DNA of 64,000 nucleotides from Candidatus Cloacimonadota bacterium (GCA_030445745.1 JASUTE010000004.1:62001-126000); one strand, 5' to 3'. Shown: positions 21,063 through 30,139, numbered from the stretch's first letter. A program made the numbers and translations. Notes: generated from the sequence alone by a model not told the origin.

Positions 21063-21118
21063 TAACTTTGATGTATGCTAAGTATTGTAAATCAGATTTT
21101 TTCATCTTTTCCCCCTTT

Positions 21119-21180
21119 AAATTTCAATCCAATAAAATCTACACTCGAATTATTAGTTTTGTAATTTATGTGTCAAATAT
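21119..21180 (-). promoter_or_regulatory. Duplicated promoter unit, copy 2
   Basis: Matches 18132-18193 at 61 of 62 positions. Minus-strand TTGACA (21176-21171), 16-bp spacer, AATAAT (21154-21149). It would start transcription near 21142 into the G13 leader, the small secreted gene (20914) and the LVIVD propeller gene. Confidence 0.75.
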
Positions 21181-21211
21181 TTTTTGTGAAATAATGTGGT
21201 ACTAGCGCTCG

Positions 21212-21437
21212 CTATTTACTAAGAACTACAATTTCTTCCAAATAGCGTTTGCTTGCTGTTATTTCGGAAATTACTTGCTGGAAAATGTGGCCAGGATATT
21301 GGCTTTTACACTACTACCCAAACCCTCGGAAAGCTCGGCGATAAGCCGGTTATTGTCTACGCTTGAAAATGATGCGATCACGCAAAGTTCTTCCGAAAAT
21401 TTTGAACTTTGCCAACATCGAAGAAAAGCTTACTCAT
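21212..21437 (-). pseudogene. Relic of a SpoIIE-family serine phosphatase (5' end)
   Basis: ATG 21437 overlaps the stop of the upstream relic (ATGAGTAA) and reads MSKLFFDVGKVQNF. It then shifts frame to EELCVIASFSSVDNNRLIAE and LSEGLGSSVKANILATFSSK, and shifts again to VISEITASKRYLEEIVVLSK before a stop. The LSDGLGSGVKANILATLTSK-like motif is what I know from SpoIIE phosphatases encoded beside sensory [FeFe]-hydrogenases. At least two frameshifts and loss of the 3' part make it non-functional. The promoter unit follows within 32 bp. Confidence 0.65.
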
Positions 21438-21845
21438 CTATTTCGTTGTTCTCTATTATCATTAAGTTAAGAAGTAAAATCTTGGATTCTGAAGTGGTTT
21501 CACCCAAAAGGCTGATAATTTGCTGAGCTACTAGCATCTGTTTATCGATAACGTTTTTAGCTTTTTCCACTATTTTATCTTTCATTTCCCGCTTTTGCTC
21601 ACGATTGAGAAAATGGTCGGTAATATCAACGAAGAAGTACGCATACAGGTTTTCATCTTCCAATTTGAGGGTGAGAGGGTGTAAATTTACCAGATTTTGT
21701 CTGTTCTTTTATTTGGGAATATTGATCGGATTTCTGCATTTGGGAAAAAAGGTACGCCCAGAACTTCATTTACATTTTTGCCGGCAATAGTGGTATTAAG
21801 GCAAATATTTTCAAGAAAGTTCTGTTGAATTTTACTATTTTAAGG
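21430..21845 (-). pseudogene. Relic of a sensory [FeFe]-hydrogenase (C-terminal PAS tail)
   Basis: Two minus-strand frames carry one protein tail. The first has TIAGKNVNEVLGVPFFPNAE and stops at 21687-21689. A shifted frame continues NLVNLHPLTLKLEDENLYAY, then FFVDITDHFLNREQKREMKD and IDKQMLVAQQIISLLGETTS, and stops at 21430. The VIxKQMxVAQxIxxLLGETTxExK tail is characteristic of sensory hydrogenases (HydS) with a PAS domain. The hydrogenase core is absent. It lies 34 bp past rex, suggesting a deletion. Confidence 0.62.
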
Positions 21846-21878
21846 TTAAAATTACTAATCCGTTAGTGACATTTTCAA

Positions 21879-22523
21879 TTATTTTTTTCTGCTAGCTTTT
21901 TCTAGCTCGTGCAATTTCCTTAATAACACGGCCAAACTGGGGTAGATGTCCACATTTTCCACAATGATGTCGGCAGGCACGCTCAATTTTATCGGCGTGA
22001 AGTTCCAAATAGCTTTTATTCCATTTTTCACCATAAGATCGGTAATTTTTTGTGCTACTTCACTGGTGGTGGTTATTATACCTATTCTTACATCCATCTT
22101 TTCGGCAAAATAGGAAAACCTGTCGATATTGTATATTTTAACGCTGGCGATATTTTTTCCAATTTTCTCAGGATTTTTATCAAATGCAGCGACAATTTGG
22201 AACCCAGCTTTTACGAAACCTTGGTAGTGCAAAATAGCTGTTCCTAAATGGCCTGCACCCACCAAAAAAGCATAGGAAATTTCATCCCAATAAATAAACT
22301 TGGTAATAGCTTTTATCAGGTCGTCTACCTTATGCCCAACTTTAGGAATACCACGCACGCCGGTTAGAGCCAGATCTTTTCTTACTTGGGTGTGATGGAC
22401 TCCCAATCTGCGTGCTATTTCTGAAGCTGAAGTATATTTTTCACCTCTCTTCTGCAGTGTTTTAAGAAACTGGATGTATTTGGGAAAACGTCTTAAGGTA
22501 AGATCGGAAACCGGTTTTTTCAT
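21879..22523 (-). CDS. rex: Redox-sensing transcriptional repressor Rex
   Basis: 214 residues, full length. The N-terminal winged helix has ASEIARRLGVHHTQVRKDLA. A Rossmann NAD(H)-binding domain follows with FLVGAGHLGTAIL and AAFDKNPEKIG, and IWNFTPIKLSVP near the end. Rex senses the NADH/NAD ratio and represses fermentation and hydrogenase genes. Here it is flanked by relics of exactly such genes (Fe-alcohol dehydrogenase, hydrogenase tail). No convincing Rex operator was found nearby. Confidence 0.95.
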   Translation of the reverse strand: MKKPVSDLTLRRFPKYIQFLKTLQKRGEKYTSASEIARRLGVHHTQVRKDLALTGVRGIPKVGHKVDDLIKAITKFIYWDEISYAFLVGAGHLGTAILHYQGFVKAGFQIVAAFDKNPEKIGKNIASVKIYNIDRFSYFAEKMDVRIGIITTTSEVAQKITDLMVKNGIKAIWNFTPIKLSVPADIIVENVDIYPSLAVLLRKLHELEKASRKK

Positions 22524-22679
22524 AATACCTCACTTCAAGATTTATCTTATCCTGTTTCCAAGCTACTGAACAAAATATGGCAGATAGCAGAACAGAATTT
22601 CAGAATCATATAGTATGCTTTACAGCAATCTATTTTCTGTCAATACCAAGTTCAAGTTTAGGAGTAACTTTCTCTACCT
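22524..22679. other. Intergenic stretch upstream of rex
   Basis: No gene, tRNA or terminator was recognised here. It should contain the rex promoter (minus strand), but I see no convincing -35/-10 pair or Rex box. The relic at 22680-22942 and the 81 bp before mnmG complete the rex-mnmG gap. Confidence 0.5.
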
Positions 22680-22942
22680 TAGAAGGATCTTCTGTCACCA
22701 GGCTTGGGGGGCAGTGCGGGCGGCAGGTATTCTTGTACTAACTTTACAGTTTCTTTGGCTGTTAGTACCGAAAATGGAGAAGCTATCGAGGAGGTAGCTG
22801 CTTCAGTAACGTGATTCACAGCATCTACAGATACAGAGTGAGTTTGGGTTTCTGGCAATCCAACCATACAACCTGGGTCAACGATGGCAAATTATACATA
22901 TTTATCGATAACTTTGTGTCTAATAAAAAAAGCGATCACCTT
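22680..22942 (-). pseudogene. Relic of an iron-containing alcohol dehydrogenase
   Basis: One minus-strand frame, broken by a TAA at 22892-22894, reads VIDKYV-stop-FAIVDPGCMVGLPETQTHS, then VDAVNHVTEAATSSIASPFS and KETVKLVQEYLPPAL before diverging. This aligns by eye with the FAIVDPELTxxLPxxxTAxxGxDALTHAIEAxxSxxASPFxD and LIxEYLPxA segments of Fe-ADH enzymes. The N-terminal nucleotide-binding part and the iron-ligand histidine region are missing. It lies just upstream of rex, in the same direction. Confidence 0.6.
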
Positions 22943-23023
22943 TCTTTTCAAATTATTTTCCTATTTTTCTTCTGGTGCTTGACAGCTGCAAGCTTGATTC
23001 AAAACTGGTAGCAAGGTTGAAAT

Positions 23024-24862
23024 ATGAACAAATTTGATGTAATTGTAGTAGGAGCTGGCCATGCTGGCATCGAAGCAGGTTTAGCTGCAGCTCGGATGGG
23101 AGCCAAAACTCTGGTTTTTGTGATTAAGCTAGAAAGTATTGGCCGGATGTCTTGCAATCCATCAGTAGGTGGGCCAGCCAAGGGTCACCTTGCGCGTGAG
23201 ATAGATTGTGTAGGCGGCGAAATAGCCAAAGCAGCCGATATTACCGGAATCCAATTTAGAATGTTGAATAGGAAAAAGGGACCAGCAGTATGGGCACCAC
23301 GCTCGCAGAACGATAGAAAAGCGTATTCTTCCTACATGCAAAAAGTTATGGAAGAGCAGGATAACCTATTTTTAGTAGAGGCAATAGTAGATGAACTGCT
23401 TTTAGATAAAAAAGGTACAGCTATAAGGGGAGTGAAGACATTTCTGGGTGAGGAATACTACGCACCCAGAGTAATTTTGGCAAATGGTACTTTTTTGCGC
23501 GGCTTGGTTCACATAGGCGATGTGCATTATAGTGCTGGTCGAGCAGGTGAACCGGCAGCCGAAAAGCTCTCTGCATCACTGCAGGAAGCTGGTCTGCGCT
23601 TAGCCAGGTTCAAAACAGGAACACCGCCACGAGTCGATTTGCGCACAGTGGACTTGGACAAAGTTAGTGAACAACCCGGCGATGAAAATCCTGAAGGCTT
23701 TAGTTTTTACAGAGATATCAAGGTGAAAAATCTGGTGAGTTGCTTCCTTACTTTTACCAATCCCCAAACTCATAAAATAATCCACGAAAACTTAAATAAA
23801 TCATCTTTATATGGCGGCTACATTGATGGAGTAGGACCGCGTTATTGTCCCTCTATCGAAGACAAGGTAGTAAAATTCAGCAGTAAACCACAACACCAGG
23901 TTTTTATTGAACCTGAGGGGCTAAACACACATGAAGCTTATGTAAATGGTATTTCCAATAGTTTGCCACCACAAGTGCAAAAGCAGCTGGTGGCTTCCAT
24001 TCCGGGTTTGGAAAATGCCAGCATTATGCGTTATGGCTATGCTATAGAATATGATTATATAATTCCGGAAGAATTGCGGATAACTATGGAAAGCAAGCGT
24101 ATTTCCGGGTTGTATTTGGCTGGACAGATTAACGGAACTTCCGGCTACGAAGAAGCAGCTGCCCAGGGCTTGGCAGCAGGTATAAATGCAGTGCTATCAC
24201 TCGATAAAAAAGATCCCGTTATCTTCGATCGTTCCAATTCCTATATTGGTGTACTTTTAGATGATTTGGTAACCAAAGGAACCAATGAACCCTACCGTTT
24301 ATTTACTTCCAGAGCTGAATATCGGTTATTCCTAAGGCAAGATAATGCAGATGAACGGCTTATGCCCCTTGGTTACAAGCTGGGGTTAGTTTCCGAGAAA
24401 AGATGGCAAAAATATCAGCAAGTACAACAGATCAAAGCGCGTGAACTGGATTTTTTAAGAAAAAATAATTGCCAGCTAGTGCCTGGTATGAAACACGCTA
24501 CCAAGTTTGCTAACCTGCTAAAAAGGCCGGAGATAGAATTTAAAGATTTGACAAAATATGGATTTAAGTTACCTAAAGACGTTACCGAGGATATTCAAAA
24601 CAGAATTAGCTTAGAGATAAAATATGAAGGCTATTTAAAACGTCAACAGGAGCAGATAAATAAGTTCAAAAACATGGAAGAGCATAAACTTCCCAGCGAC
24701 ATAAATTATATGCATATAGATTCAATAGCTTATGAAGCCAGGGAAAAACTACAAAAGATAAAGCCGGAATCATTGGGGCAAGCTGCTAGAATTCCGGGAG
24801 TGAATCATACTGATATTACCGCTTTGATGGTGTATATGAAAAAGAATAAGAAAAAGATATGA
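23024..24862 (+). CDS. mnmG: tRNA uridine-5-carboxymethylaminomethyl(34) synthesis enzyme MnmG (GidA)
   Basis: 612 residues. FAD-binding dinucleotide motif [12 protein letters not shown] at the N-terminus, [39 protein letters not shown], the GidA signature ANGTFLRG, and the C-terminal helical domain. With MnmE it modifies wobble uridines. The gene starts after AAGGTTGAAAT. It overlaps the following lipoprotein gene by 4 bp (ATGA). Confidence 0.97.
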   Translation: MNKFDVIVVGAGHAGIEAGLAAARMGAKTLVFVIKLESIGRMSCNPSVGGPAKGHLAREIDCVGGEIAKAADITGIQFRMLNRKKGPAVWAPRSQNDRKAYSSYMQKVMEEQDNLFLVEAIVDELLLDKKGTAIRGVKTFLGEEYYAPRVILANGTFLRGLVHIGDVHYSAGRAGEPAAEKLSASLQEAGLRLARFKTGTPPRVDLRTVDLDKVSEQPGDENPEGFSFYRDIKVKNLVSCFLTFTNPQTHKIIHENLNKSSLYGGYIDGVGPRYCPSIEDKVVKFSSKPQHQVFIEPEGLNTHEAYVNGISNSLPPQVQKQLVASIPGLENASIMRYGYAIEYDYIIPEELRITMESKRISGLYLAGQINGTSGYEEAAAQGLAAGINAVLSLDKKDPVIFDRSNSYIGVLLDDLVTKGTNEPYRLFTSRAEYRLFLRQDNADERLMPLGYKLGLVSEKRWQKYQQVQQIKARELDFLRKNNCQLVPGMKHATKFANLLKRPEIEFKDLTKYGFKLPKDVTEDIQNRISLEIKYEGYLKRQQEQINKFKNMEEHKLPSDINYMHIDSIAYEAREKLQKIKPESLGQAARIPGVNHTDITALMVYMKKNKKKI

Positions 24863-25635
24863 AAAAATTTAGTTGGTTGATTTTAATAATATTTTTGGTA
24901 AGTTGTGCTTCACATAAAAACCAAATATCGGTAACACCTAAAGCAAATTTTGAAGATAAAATGCAAGCACCGTTGCCTAGCTGGATGCACAAGATTCCTC
25001 AGAAAGCTGTTGTGGGAATTGCTCCTTTAAAGTCGGATAAAGAAAGCTCGATAGATGCTGCCCGCAAGATGGCAGCTGTGTTTTCCAACCGTAATAGAGC
25101 TTCTATTGTAATTTCCAAAATGGGAAATAGGGAGGCTGAAGACGATTTAGCAGATATGCAGGTGAAATTCAGGATGAACGTGGGTGACCCACTGCAAGCA
25201 CAAAAAATTTACGAACAGCTGGAGTTGAAAGCTGAAACAAAATTGCACAACTATTTTATCGGTTTATTTGCACCTGCAGAAATTAAGTTAGGATTAAGCG
25301 GAAATATAAAAACATCTTCTAAGGTTCCTACTTGGTACCAATATGGAAGTTTAGAAGATGAAAACGGTGTGGTTACCTGCCAAACGATGGCTAGCAGTGC
25401 CGATTTAGTACGTGCCTGGGAAAAAGCTGCTGAAAATGGGCGTTTGCGTATTGCTGAATATCTGGAAAAACATGTGCAAGGTCTGCTAGCTTCCCATAAC
25501 CAGAATATAGATAAATATATTTCAGTAGAAACTGCCCAAAATGTAGGTGCATTTAAAATACTCCGTAGTTCCGTACAAGTTTGTTATAAAGATCATCTAC
25601 TTTCCTACAAAGTATATATGGAAATGCAAAGATGA
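24859..25635 (+). CDS. Lipoprotein, LPP20-like, unknown function
   Basis: 258 residues. Lipobox IIFLVSCAS gives a cleavable lipoprotein signal with acylated Cys16. The mature part has [20 protein letters not shown] and a long alpha/beta region with [14 protein letters not shown], similar in layout to LPP20-type envelope lipoproteins. No catalytic motif is seen. It overlaps both mnmG and kdsB by 4 bp, so all three are translated from one mRNA. Confidence 0.75.
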   Translation: MKKFSWLILIIFLVSCASHKNQISVTPKANFEDKMQAPLPSWMHKIPQKAVVGIAPLKSDKESSIDAARKMAAVFSNRNRASIVISKMGNREAEDDLADMQVKFRMNVGDPLQAQKIYEQLELKAETKLHNYFIGLFAPAEIKLGLSGNIKTSSKVPTWYQYGSLEDENGVVTCQTMASSADLVRAWEKAAENGRLRIAEYLEKHVQGLLASHNQNIDKYISVETAQNVGAFKILRSSVQVCYKDHLLSYKVYMEMQR

Positions 25636-26363
25636 AAGTAGCTGTAATACCCGCTCGCTACAATTCTACTCGTTTACCTGGAAAACCACTGAAACTGCTG
25701 GCTGGCAAATCTATAATTCAATGTGTTTATGAAAAAGTGCAAGCAGCTGGTTTATTTCAGAAGGTAATAGTAGCTACCGATGATATACGAATTCGAGATG
25801 CAGTGTTGGCTTTTGGCGGAGCTGTGCAAATAACTTCACCTAATCACAGAAGTGGAAGTGATAGAATTGCGGAAGTGGTGGCCGATATGCCAGCAGATAT
25901 CGTGGTGAATGTGCAGGGCGATGAACCATTTATTACAACTGCTGCTTTACAAACTTTAGTAGATCAATTCCAAAATAAGTCGGTGCAAGTGGCTTCGCTT
26001 ATGCATGCTATGCAGAAGGATTTTGCAAATCCAAATCGAGTAAAAGTGGTGTGCGATAGAGAGGGTTTTGCCCTCTATTTTTCACGCTCGCCAATACCAT
26101 TTCATCGCCAGCAAGATGCCATACAGAGGTATTTTCAGCACATTGGAGTGTATGCTTATAGAAAACCAGCGCTAATGAAATTTGTGCAGCACGAACCAAC
26201 ATTTCTGGAAAAAACAGAAAAATTGGAGCAATTACGTTTCTTGGAAAACGGCACAAGAATTAAAATGGTGCAAACCAACTACAAAGGCTTTGGTATCGAT
26301 ACCTTGGAAGATCTAAAGGCTGCCGAGAAATTATTGAATGTTTTGGAGAACACCACTAAATAA
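25632..26363 (+). CDS. kdsB: 3-deoxy-manno-octulosonate cytidylyltransferase (CMP-KDO synthetase)
   Basis: 243 residues. The N-terminal nucleotide-binding motif IPARYNSTRLPGKPL is followed by VVATDDIRI, NHRSGSDRIAEV, VNVQGDEPF and FSRSPIPFHR, all typical of KdsB. It activates KDO for lipopolysaccharide, so this organism should have an LPS-bearing outer membrane. The 3' end overlaps the convergent serpin gene by 33 bp. Confidence 0.96.
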   Translation: MKVAVIPARYNSTRLPGKPLKLLAGKSIIQCVYEKVQAAGLFQKVIVATDDIRIRDAVLAFGGAVQITSPNHRSGSDRIAEVVADMPADIVVNVQGDEPFITTAALQTLVDQFQNKSVQVASLMHAMQKDFANPNRVKVVCDREGFALYFSRSPIPFHRQQDAIQRYFQHIGVYAYRKPALMKFVQHEPTFLEKTEKLEQLRFLENGTRIKMVQTNYKGFGIDTLEDLKAAEKLLNVLENTTK

Positions 26364-27518
26364 AATAGTTCCTGTTTCTCTGTGTTTTATGAGAAATAAA
26401 AAGGGATGATCGGCGCGAAAAATTTTGTTTTTCACAGGTGGTGCCGATTTTATGGCAACCACGCCGCCAGTAGCTGCAGCAGCTTCTGTTCCTGTTTCAT
26501 CTACCTGCACAAATGCTTTATGCAACACTGCACTCAAGTATAGGGCTTTCTGCTTATTCATACCCGAAAGGTCAGCGTCATTGCCGAAGACATCCTTCAT
26601 TCCCATTTTCTGCAAAACTGCTTTCAAATTCAAGGTTTTAGTAAGCTTAAATTTGGGTATTATTACTTCAACTCTTTCTGGTTTTGGTTTAGAATGCTGT
26701 TTTTCATTGTTGGTAAGTGAACCTAAAACATCATCGATATTGCTGTTTGCTTTAGGCAGTAAAATTTCCAAATATAGCTCGTTTCGTTTGTAAGGAATTT
26801 GAACCAGCTGATACTTTGGATTCTCAGTGTAATTTATGGTTAATTCTTTGCGCATAAAATCAGTTTGCTGTTTTTCGGCAGCAGCATAGAAATAATCCTC
26901 AAAATTATTTTTGGGGTCAAATGGGAACTCCCAGTTTCCTAGAAAATAGATGGCATCGGTTAAAACTACTCTGGTTGTAGGTTGCAAAATGCCTGGTTTT
27001 ATTAAATCTTTTATCTTGTTTTTTGTTTGAGCTTCAACCCATCTATTAATTTTTTGTCTAGATTTTTCCAAAGAAGCTGGTGTAGAAAAATTTAGTTTAT
27101 AGGCTTCTGTTTGGTAATATTTCTGTAGTTTTTTTTGGTAGGAATTTAGTAGCTGAAAATCTTGCTGCACCCACAAGGCATTGGCAATATTCAGTTGGGA
27201 ATATTTTACCTGTTTCACAGAGTTTGTTTGGGAAGCAAAAGCTGCCTGGAAATCTTCTGAATTATCAAAATACAGCACTTGTTGCATCTGTTTAGCGGTG
27301 TTACCTTTAGCACCTGCATATACCATCGCCAAAGCGGTTCGGATGCTAAAGGAAGAGAGAAATAAGTTTTCCGTGGTATCTAGATTTTGTAGGAGGTCGT
27401 AGCAGAATTGGTGATTGGGATTTTCTGGCATAGAAAAAGGCTTTTCTGCCTGGTTGGCGGACATTCCAAATAACAAGGAATTGATGAGCACGAGGGCAAT
27501 TAATAAAAGTTTATACAT
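26331..27518 (-). CDS. Secreted serpin (serine/cysteine protease inhibitor)
   Basis: 395 residues with a signal peptide (LLLIALVLINSLLFGMSAN). The serpin fold is complete: NLFLSSFSIRTALAMVYAGA near the N-terminus, NALWVQQDF, VLTDAIYFLGNWEFPFDP, the hinge VDETGTEAAAATGGVVA near 341 and DHPFLFLIKHRETGTILFSG at the end. The intact small-residue hinge argues for an inhibitory serpin that traps proteases by loop insertion. The P1 residue cannot be fixed by eye. IKSAPP lies in the loop. Prokaryotic serpins are patchily distributed, and lateral transfer is possible. Confidence 0.92.
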   Translation of the reverse strand: MYKLLLIALVLINSLLFGMSANQAEKPFSMPENPNHQFCYDLLQNLDTTENLFLSSFSIRTALAMVYAGAKGNTAKQMQQVLYFDNSEDFQAAFASQTNSVKQVKYSQLNIANALWVQQDFQLLNSYQKKLQKYYQTEAYKLNFSTPASLEKSRQKINRWVEAQTKNKIKDLIKPGILQPTTRVVLTDAIYFLGNWEFPFDPKNNFEDYFYAAAEKQQTDFMRKELTINYTENPKYQLVQIPYKRNELYLEILLPKANSNIDDVLGSLTNNEKQHSKPKPERVEVIIPKFKLTKTLNLKAVLQKMGMKDVFGNDADLSGMNKQKALYLSAVLHKAFVQVDETGTEAAAATGGVVAIKSAPPVKNKIFRADHPFLFLIKHRETGTILFSGVLQNIQ

Positions 27519-28293
27519 ATTTTTCTCCTTCTTGTAATATTTTCGAGCTTTCTACTGCTCTGTAAGGGTAAAAATTCTTGTTTTCTGGCTTTATCGCTTC
27601 AGTGGGGCAAAAACTAAGACAGCGCATACACATTTGGCACTCATCTTCGAACTCGGGATAATGATCCATAGTGATGTTATCTACTGGACATAATTTGTAG
27701 CAAAGTCCGCATTTTATGCACTTGGTAGTGTCTATATCAAATTCATATTTATTTCGTAGGAGATCCAAAAATTTTTCACTTTGTGATATTTTTTTCATAG
27801 GATTGGGTAGGGGAAGATGAGGCCACTTACTAATGCCGAAAGTGATATCGTGGGCAAATTTACGAGCTTTATTAATCCCTTTCTCTTGCAGTTTTTCAAC
27901 TTTGGGTGCTGGTTTTTTTAGGTTCATATTATGTGGCATTTTTATCTCTTTAGCACCAATGGGACGATAGCCCTTCTTTTTTAGAAGCCTGTAAACAGCA
28001 CTTTTTAAACTACTACTAAAAATTGCCATGGTATCCACCATGAAAGCATCTTGCGGTTCTGCGATAGTGGGAATATCTTCCAAAAATTCCCAGATAAATT
28101 TAAAGGTGGATTGCATAATTACAGGAAAAGCCAAACCTAGTAAATTATCTGGATTTATTTGGTCTGCTTCCGATTTTTCTATACGAAAAAGATCAACTTT
28201 ATAACCATGTGTTTCAAAGAAGTCTTTCATCTCTTTTACCACAAGGTAGGTGTTTCCAGTACCCGAAAAGTAATAAAAATCTAATTTTTTCAT
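27511..28293 (-). CDS. EFR1-type flavodoxin-ferredoxin fusion protein
   Basis: 260 residues. An N-terminal flavodoxin-like domain with FMN phosphate loop FSGTGNTYLV (about 8-17) is joined to a dicluster ferredoxin near 190-235: CIKCGLCYKLCP and CQMCMRCLSFCP. This is the layout of EFR1-family ferrodoxins, cytosolic electron carriers of unknown partner. Its start overlaps hisC by 4 bp and its stop overlaps the serpin start by 8 bp. Confidence 0.88.
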   Translation of the reverse strand: MKKLDFYYFSGTGNTYLVVKEMKDFFETHGYKVDLFRIEKSEADQINPDNLLGLAFPVIMQSTFKFIWEFLEDIPTIAEPQDAFMVDTMAIFSSSLKSAVYRLLKKKGYRPIGAKEIKMPHNMNLKKPAPKVEKLQEKGINKARKFAHDITFGISKWPHLPLPNPMKKISQSEKFLDLLRNKYEFDIDTTKCIKCGLCYKLCPVDNITMDHYPEFEDECQMCMRCLSFCPTEAIKPENKNFYPYRAVESSKILQEGEKYV

Positions 28294-29354
28294 GTTCTCC
28301 CCTCACTAAATTTTTTTTCTAATTCAAAAAAAGTATGGTTTTCTGTAGGTGTGCCTACAGAGACCCGCAGATAGTTTTTCAATATTGGATGAGCGCTTAT
28401 ATCACGCACGGCAATTTCGTTTTCTTGTAAATATTGGAAAAGTGAAGTGCTGTTTTCTCCAGCAGTGAAAGCCAGAAAGTTGGTAGAAGAGGGTTCTACC
28501 TTTATACCATCAAGTTGGCGTAAGCTTTCATACATTTCATTACGTAATTTAATTACGTTTTGGGTATGCTGTAAGAATATTTCTCTAAAATCAAGTATAG
28601 TATCAGCAAAAGTTTGTGTTAACAAACTTAAATTGAATGCTGTTATCACCTTTTTTAGCTGTTGTATATTTTGCTGATTGGAAATAGCATAGCCAAAGCG
28701 TAAGCCGGCAGCAGAAAAAGATTTTGAAAATGAACGTACTAAAATTAGGTTAGGAAACCGTTCCACATAATTTTGCAAAGTTGCACCTGAAAATTCAAAA
28801 TAAGTTTCATCAACTAGCACCAATTTATTGCATTTTTCAATTATATACAGTAGTTTTTGTTTAGGAAACAAATTACCAGTAGGATTATTAGGATTGCACA
28901 ATATAGCTAATTTACAATTAGTATGGTTGCACATTTCTAAAAACTTATCTGGATTAAAATCAAAATTTTTATCTAAGTGCAAAAATTTTATCTGCATTCC
29001 CACTGCGGAAGTATAGCTCTTGTAGTCGAAATAGGAGGGTGACAGAGAAACGGCATAATCTTCCGAACTATTGCGCACGGCTGTAAAAATATAGTAGAGC
29101 ATCTCATCGGCGCCATTGCCTAAAACCAGGTTTTGAGTGTTTGTCCCAACATAGTTTGCCAGTTTCTTTTTCAAACTGCTACTAATAGGATTAAAATAAC
29201 GGTTCAAATGTACATTTTGCATCTTTTTTAAAAAGGCATCTTTAATTACTGAAAAAGGGTCCAGCGTGCTTTCGTTCAAGCACATCATCGTTTTTTTGCG
29301 GGGGACTTTTATCTCTACTGCTTTTTTATTTTGCAGATCATTTCTAAAAAACAT
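28290..29354 (-). CDS. hisC: Histidinol-phosphate aminotransferase-like PLP enzyme
   Basis: 354 residues, class I/II aminotransferase fold. The N-terminal ISSSLKKKLANYVG and GNGADEMLYYIF are HisC-like. CNPNNPTGN, VDETYFEFSG and the PLP-lysine motif VRSFSKSFSAAGLRFGYA follow. HisC converts imidazole-acetol phosphate to histidinol phosphate. No other his gene is in the window, so it could act on another amino acid or phosphonate substrate (CobD-like). It overlaps the EFR1 ferrodoxin gene. Confidence 0.82.
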   Translation of the reverse strand: MFFRNDLQNKKAVEIKVPRKKTMMCLNESTLDPFSVIKDAFLKKMQNVHLNRYFNPISSSLKKKLANYVGTNTQNLVLGNGADEMLYYIFTAVRNSSEDYAVSLSPSYFDYKSYTSAVGMQIKFLHLDKNFDFNPDKFLEMCNHTNCKLAILCNPNNPTGNLFPKQKLLYIIEKCNKLVLVDETYFEFSGATLQNYVERFPNLILVRSFSKSFSAAGLRFGYAISNQQNIQQLKKVITAFNLSLLTQTFADTILDFREIFLQHTQNVIKLRNEMYESLRQLDGIKVEPSSTNFLAFTAGENSTSLFQYLQENEIAVRDISAHPILKNYLRVSVGTPTENHTFFELEKKFSEGRT

Positions 29355-29434
29355 TCTAACCTCTTAAATTAAGAAAATATATTTACGAATAAGTTGTATT
29401 TATAATTAAAGTCAATAGAAAATATGGAGGTTAT

Positions 29435-30139
29435 ATGGAAATTAAAACGATTTTATTTGATGCTGACGGGACTTTATTCGATTTTTCCAAAGCGGAGCAA
29501 ACTGCTTTCACAAAAACTTTATCCTATTTTGGAATAATAGATAAAAATGGCAAGTTAGCAAAAACTTACGCACAGTGTAATAATAGAATGTGGGAAAAGT
29601 TCGAGCAAGGACAGATCTCTGCAAAAAAACTTAGAATCGAGCGCTTTCGGCTTTTCTTAGAACAAAGTCGTTTGCCAGGTAAAGCAGCGGAGTTTAGCAA
29701 AAAATACATTAGTGAACTTAGCCGATGCCGTTATCTATTGCCAGGTGCTAAGCAAATTTTGCAGCAGCTTTTTGGCAAATTCGAAATAAACTTAATAACC
29801 AATGGTCTGCAAGATGTACAGCGGTCTCGCATAGAAAAATCGGAGTTAGCAAATTACTATTCACAGCTGTTTATTTCGGAAGAAATTGGCTTTCCTAAAC
29901 CCGATAGAAGGATCTTTGATTTTGTATTTAAAAAAATACTTCACAAAAATAAAAAACAGGTACTAATTGTCGGCGATAATTTATTTTCAGACATAAAAGG
30001 TGGAATTGATTATGGCATAAGAACCTGCTGGTTCAATCCGCTAAATGCTGCCAACAGCAGCAACATTGTTCCCGAGTTTGAAATTCAGGATTTAACTGAG
30101 TTGAAGAAAATATTAGGAGTAGAAGATGAAAATAATTAA
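29435..30139 (+). CDS. HAD-superfamily hydrolase, YjjG-like nucleotidase
   Basis: 234 residues. HAD motif I LFDADGTLFD (nucleophile Asp), motif II-like LITNGLQDVQ, GFPKPDRRIF with the motif III lysine, and VGDNLFSDIKGG (motif IV). The N-terminal cap and the ITNG pattern are like YjjG, which dephosphorylates non-canonical pyrimidine nucleotides. GGAGG lies before the ATG. It overlaps the ABC transporter lipoprotein gene by 14 bp, so it may be the phosphatase of that uptake system. Confidence 0.85.
   Translation: MEIKTILFDADGTLFDFSKAEQTAFTKTLSYFGIIDKNGKLAKTYAQCNNRMWEKFEQGQISAKKLRIERFRLFLEQSRLPGKAAEFSKKYISELSRCRYLLPGAKQILQQLFGKFEINLITNGLQDVQRSRIEKSELANYYSQLFISEEIGFPKPDRRIFDFVFKKILHKNKKQVLIVGDNLFSDIKGGIDYGIRTCWFNPLNAANSSNIVPEFEIQDLTELKKILGVEDENN

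Noticed and set aside
21275-21526. Plus-strand 83-codon ORF over the phosphatase relic
   Set aside because: The protein signal (SpoIIE and HydS motifs) is on the minus strand. The plus frame is low-complexity shadow with no ribosome site.
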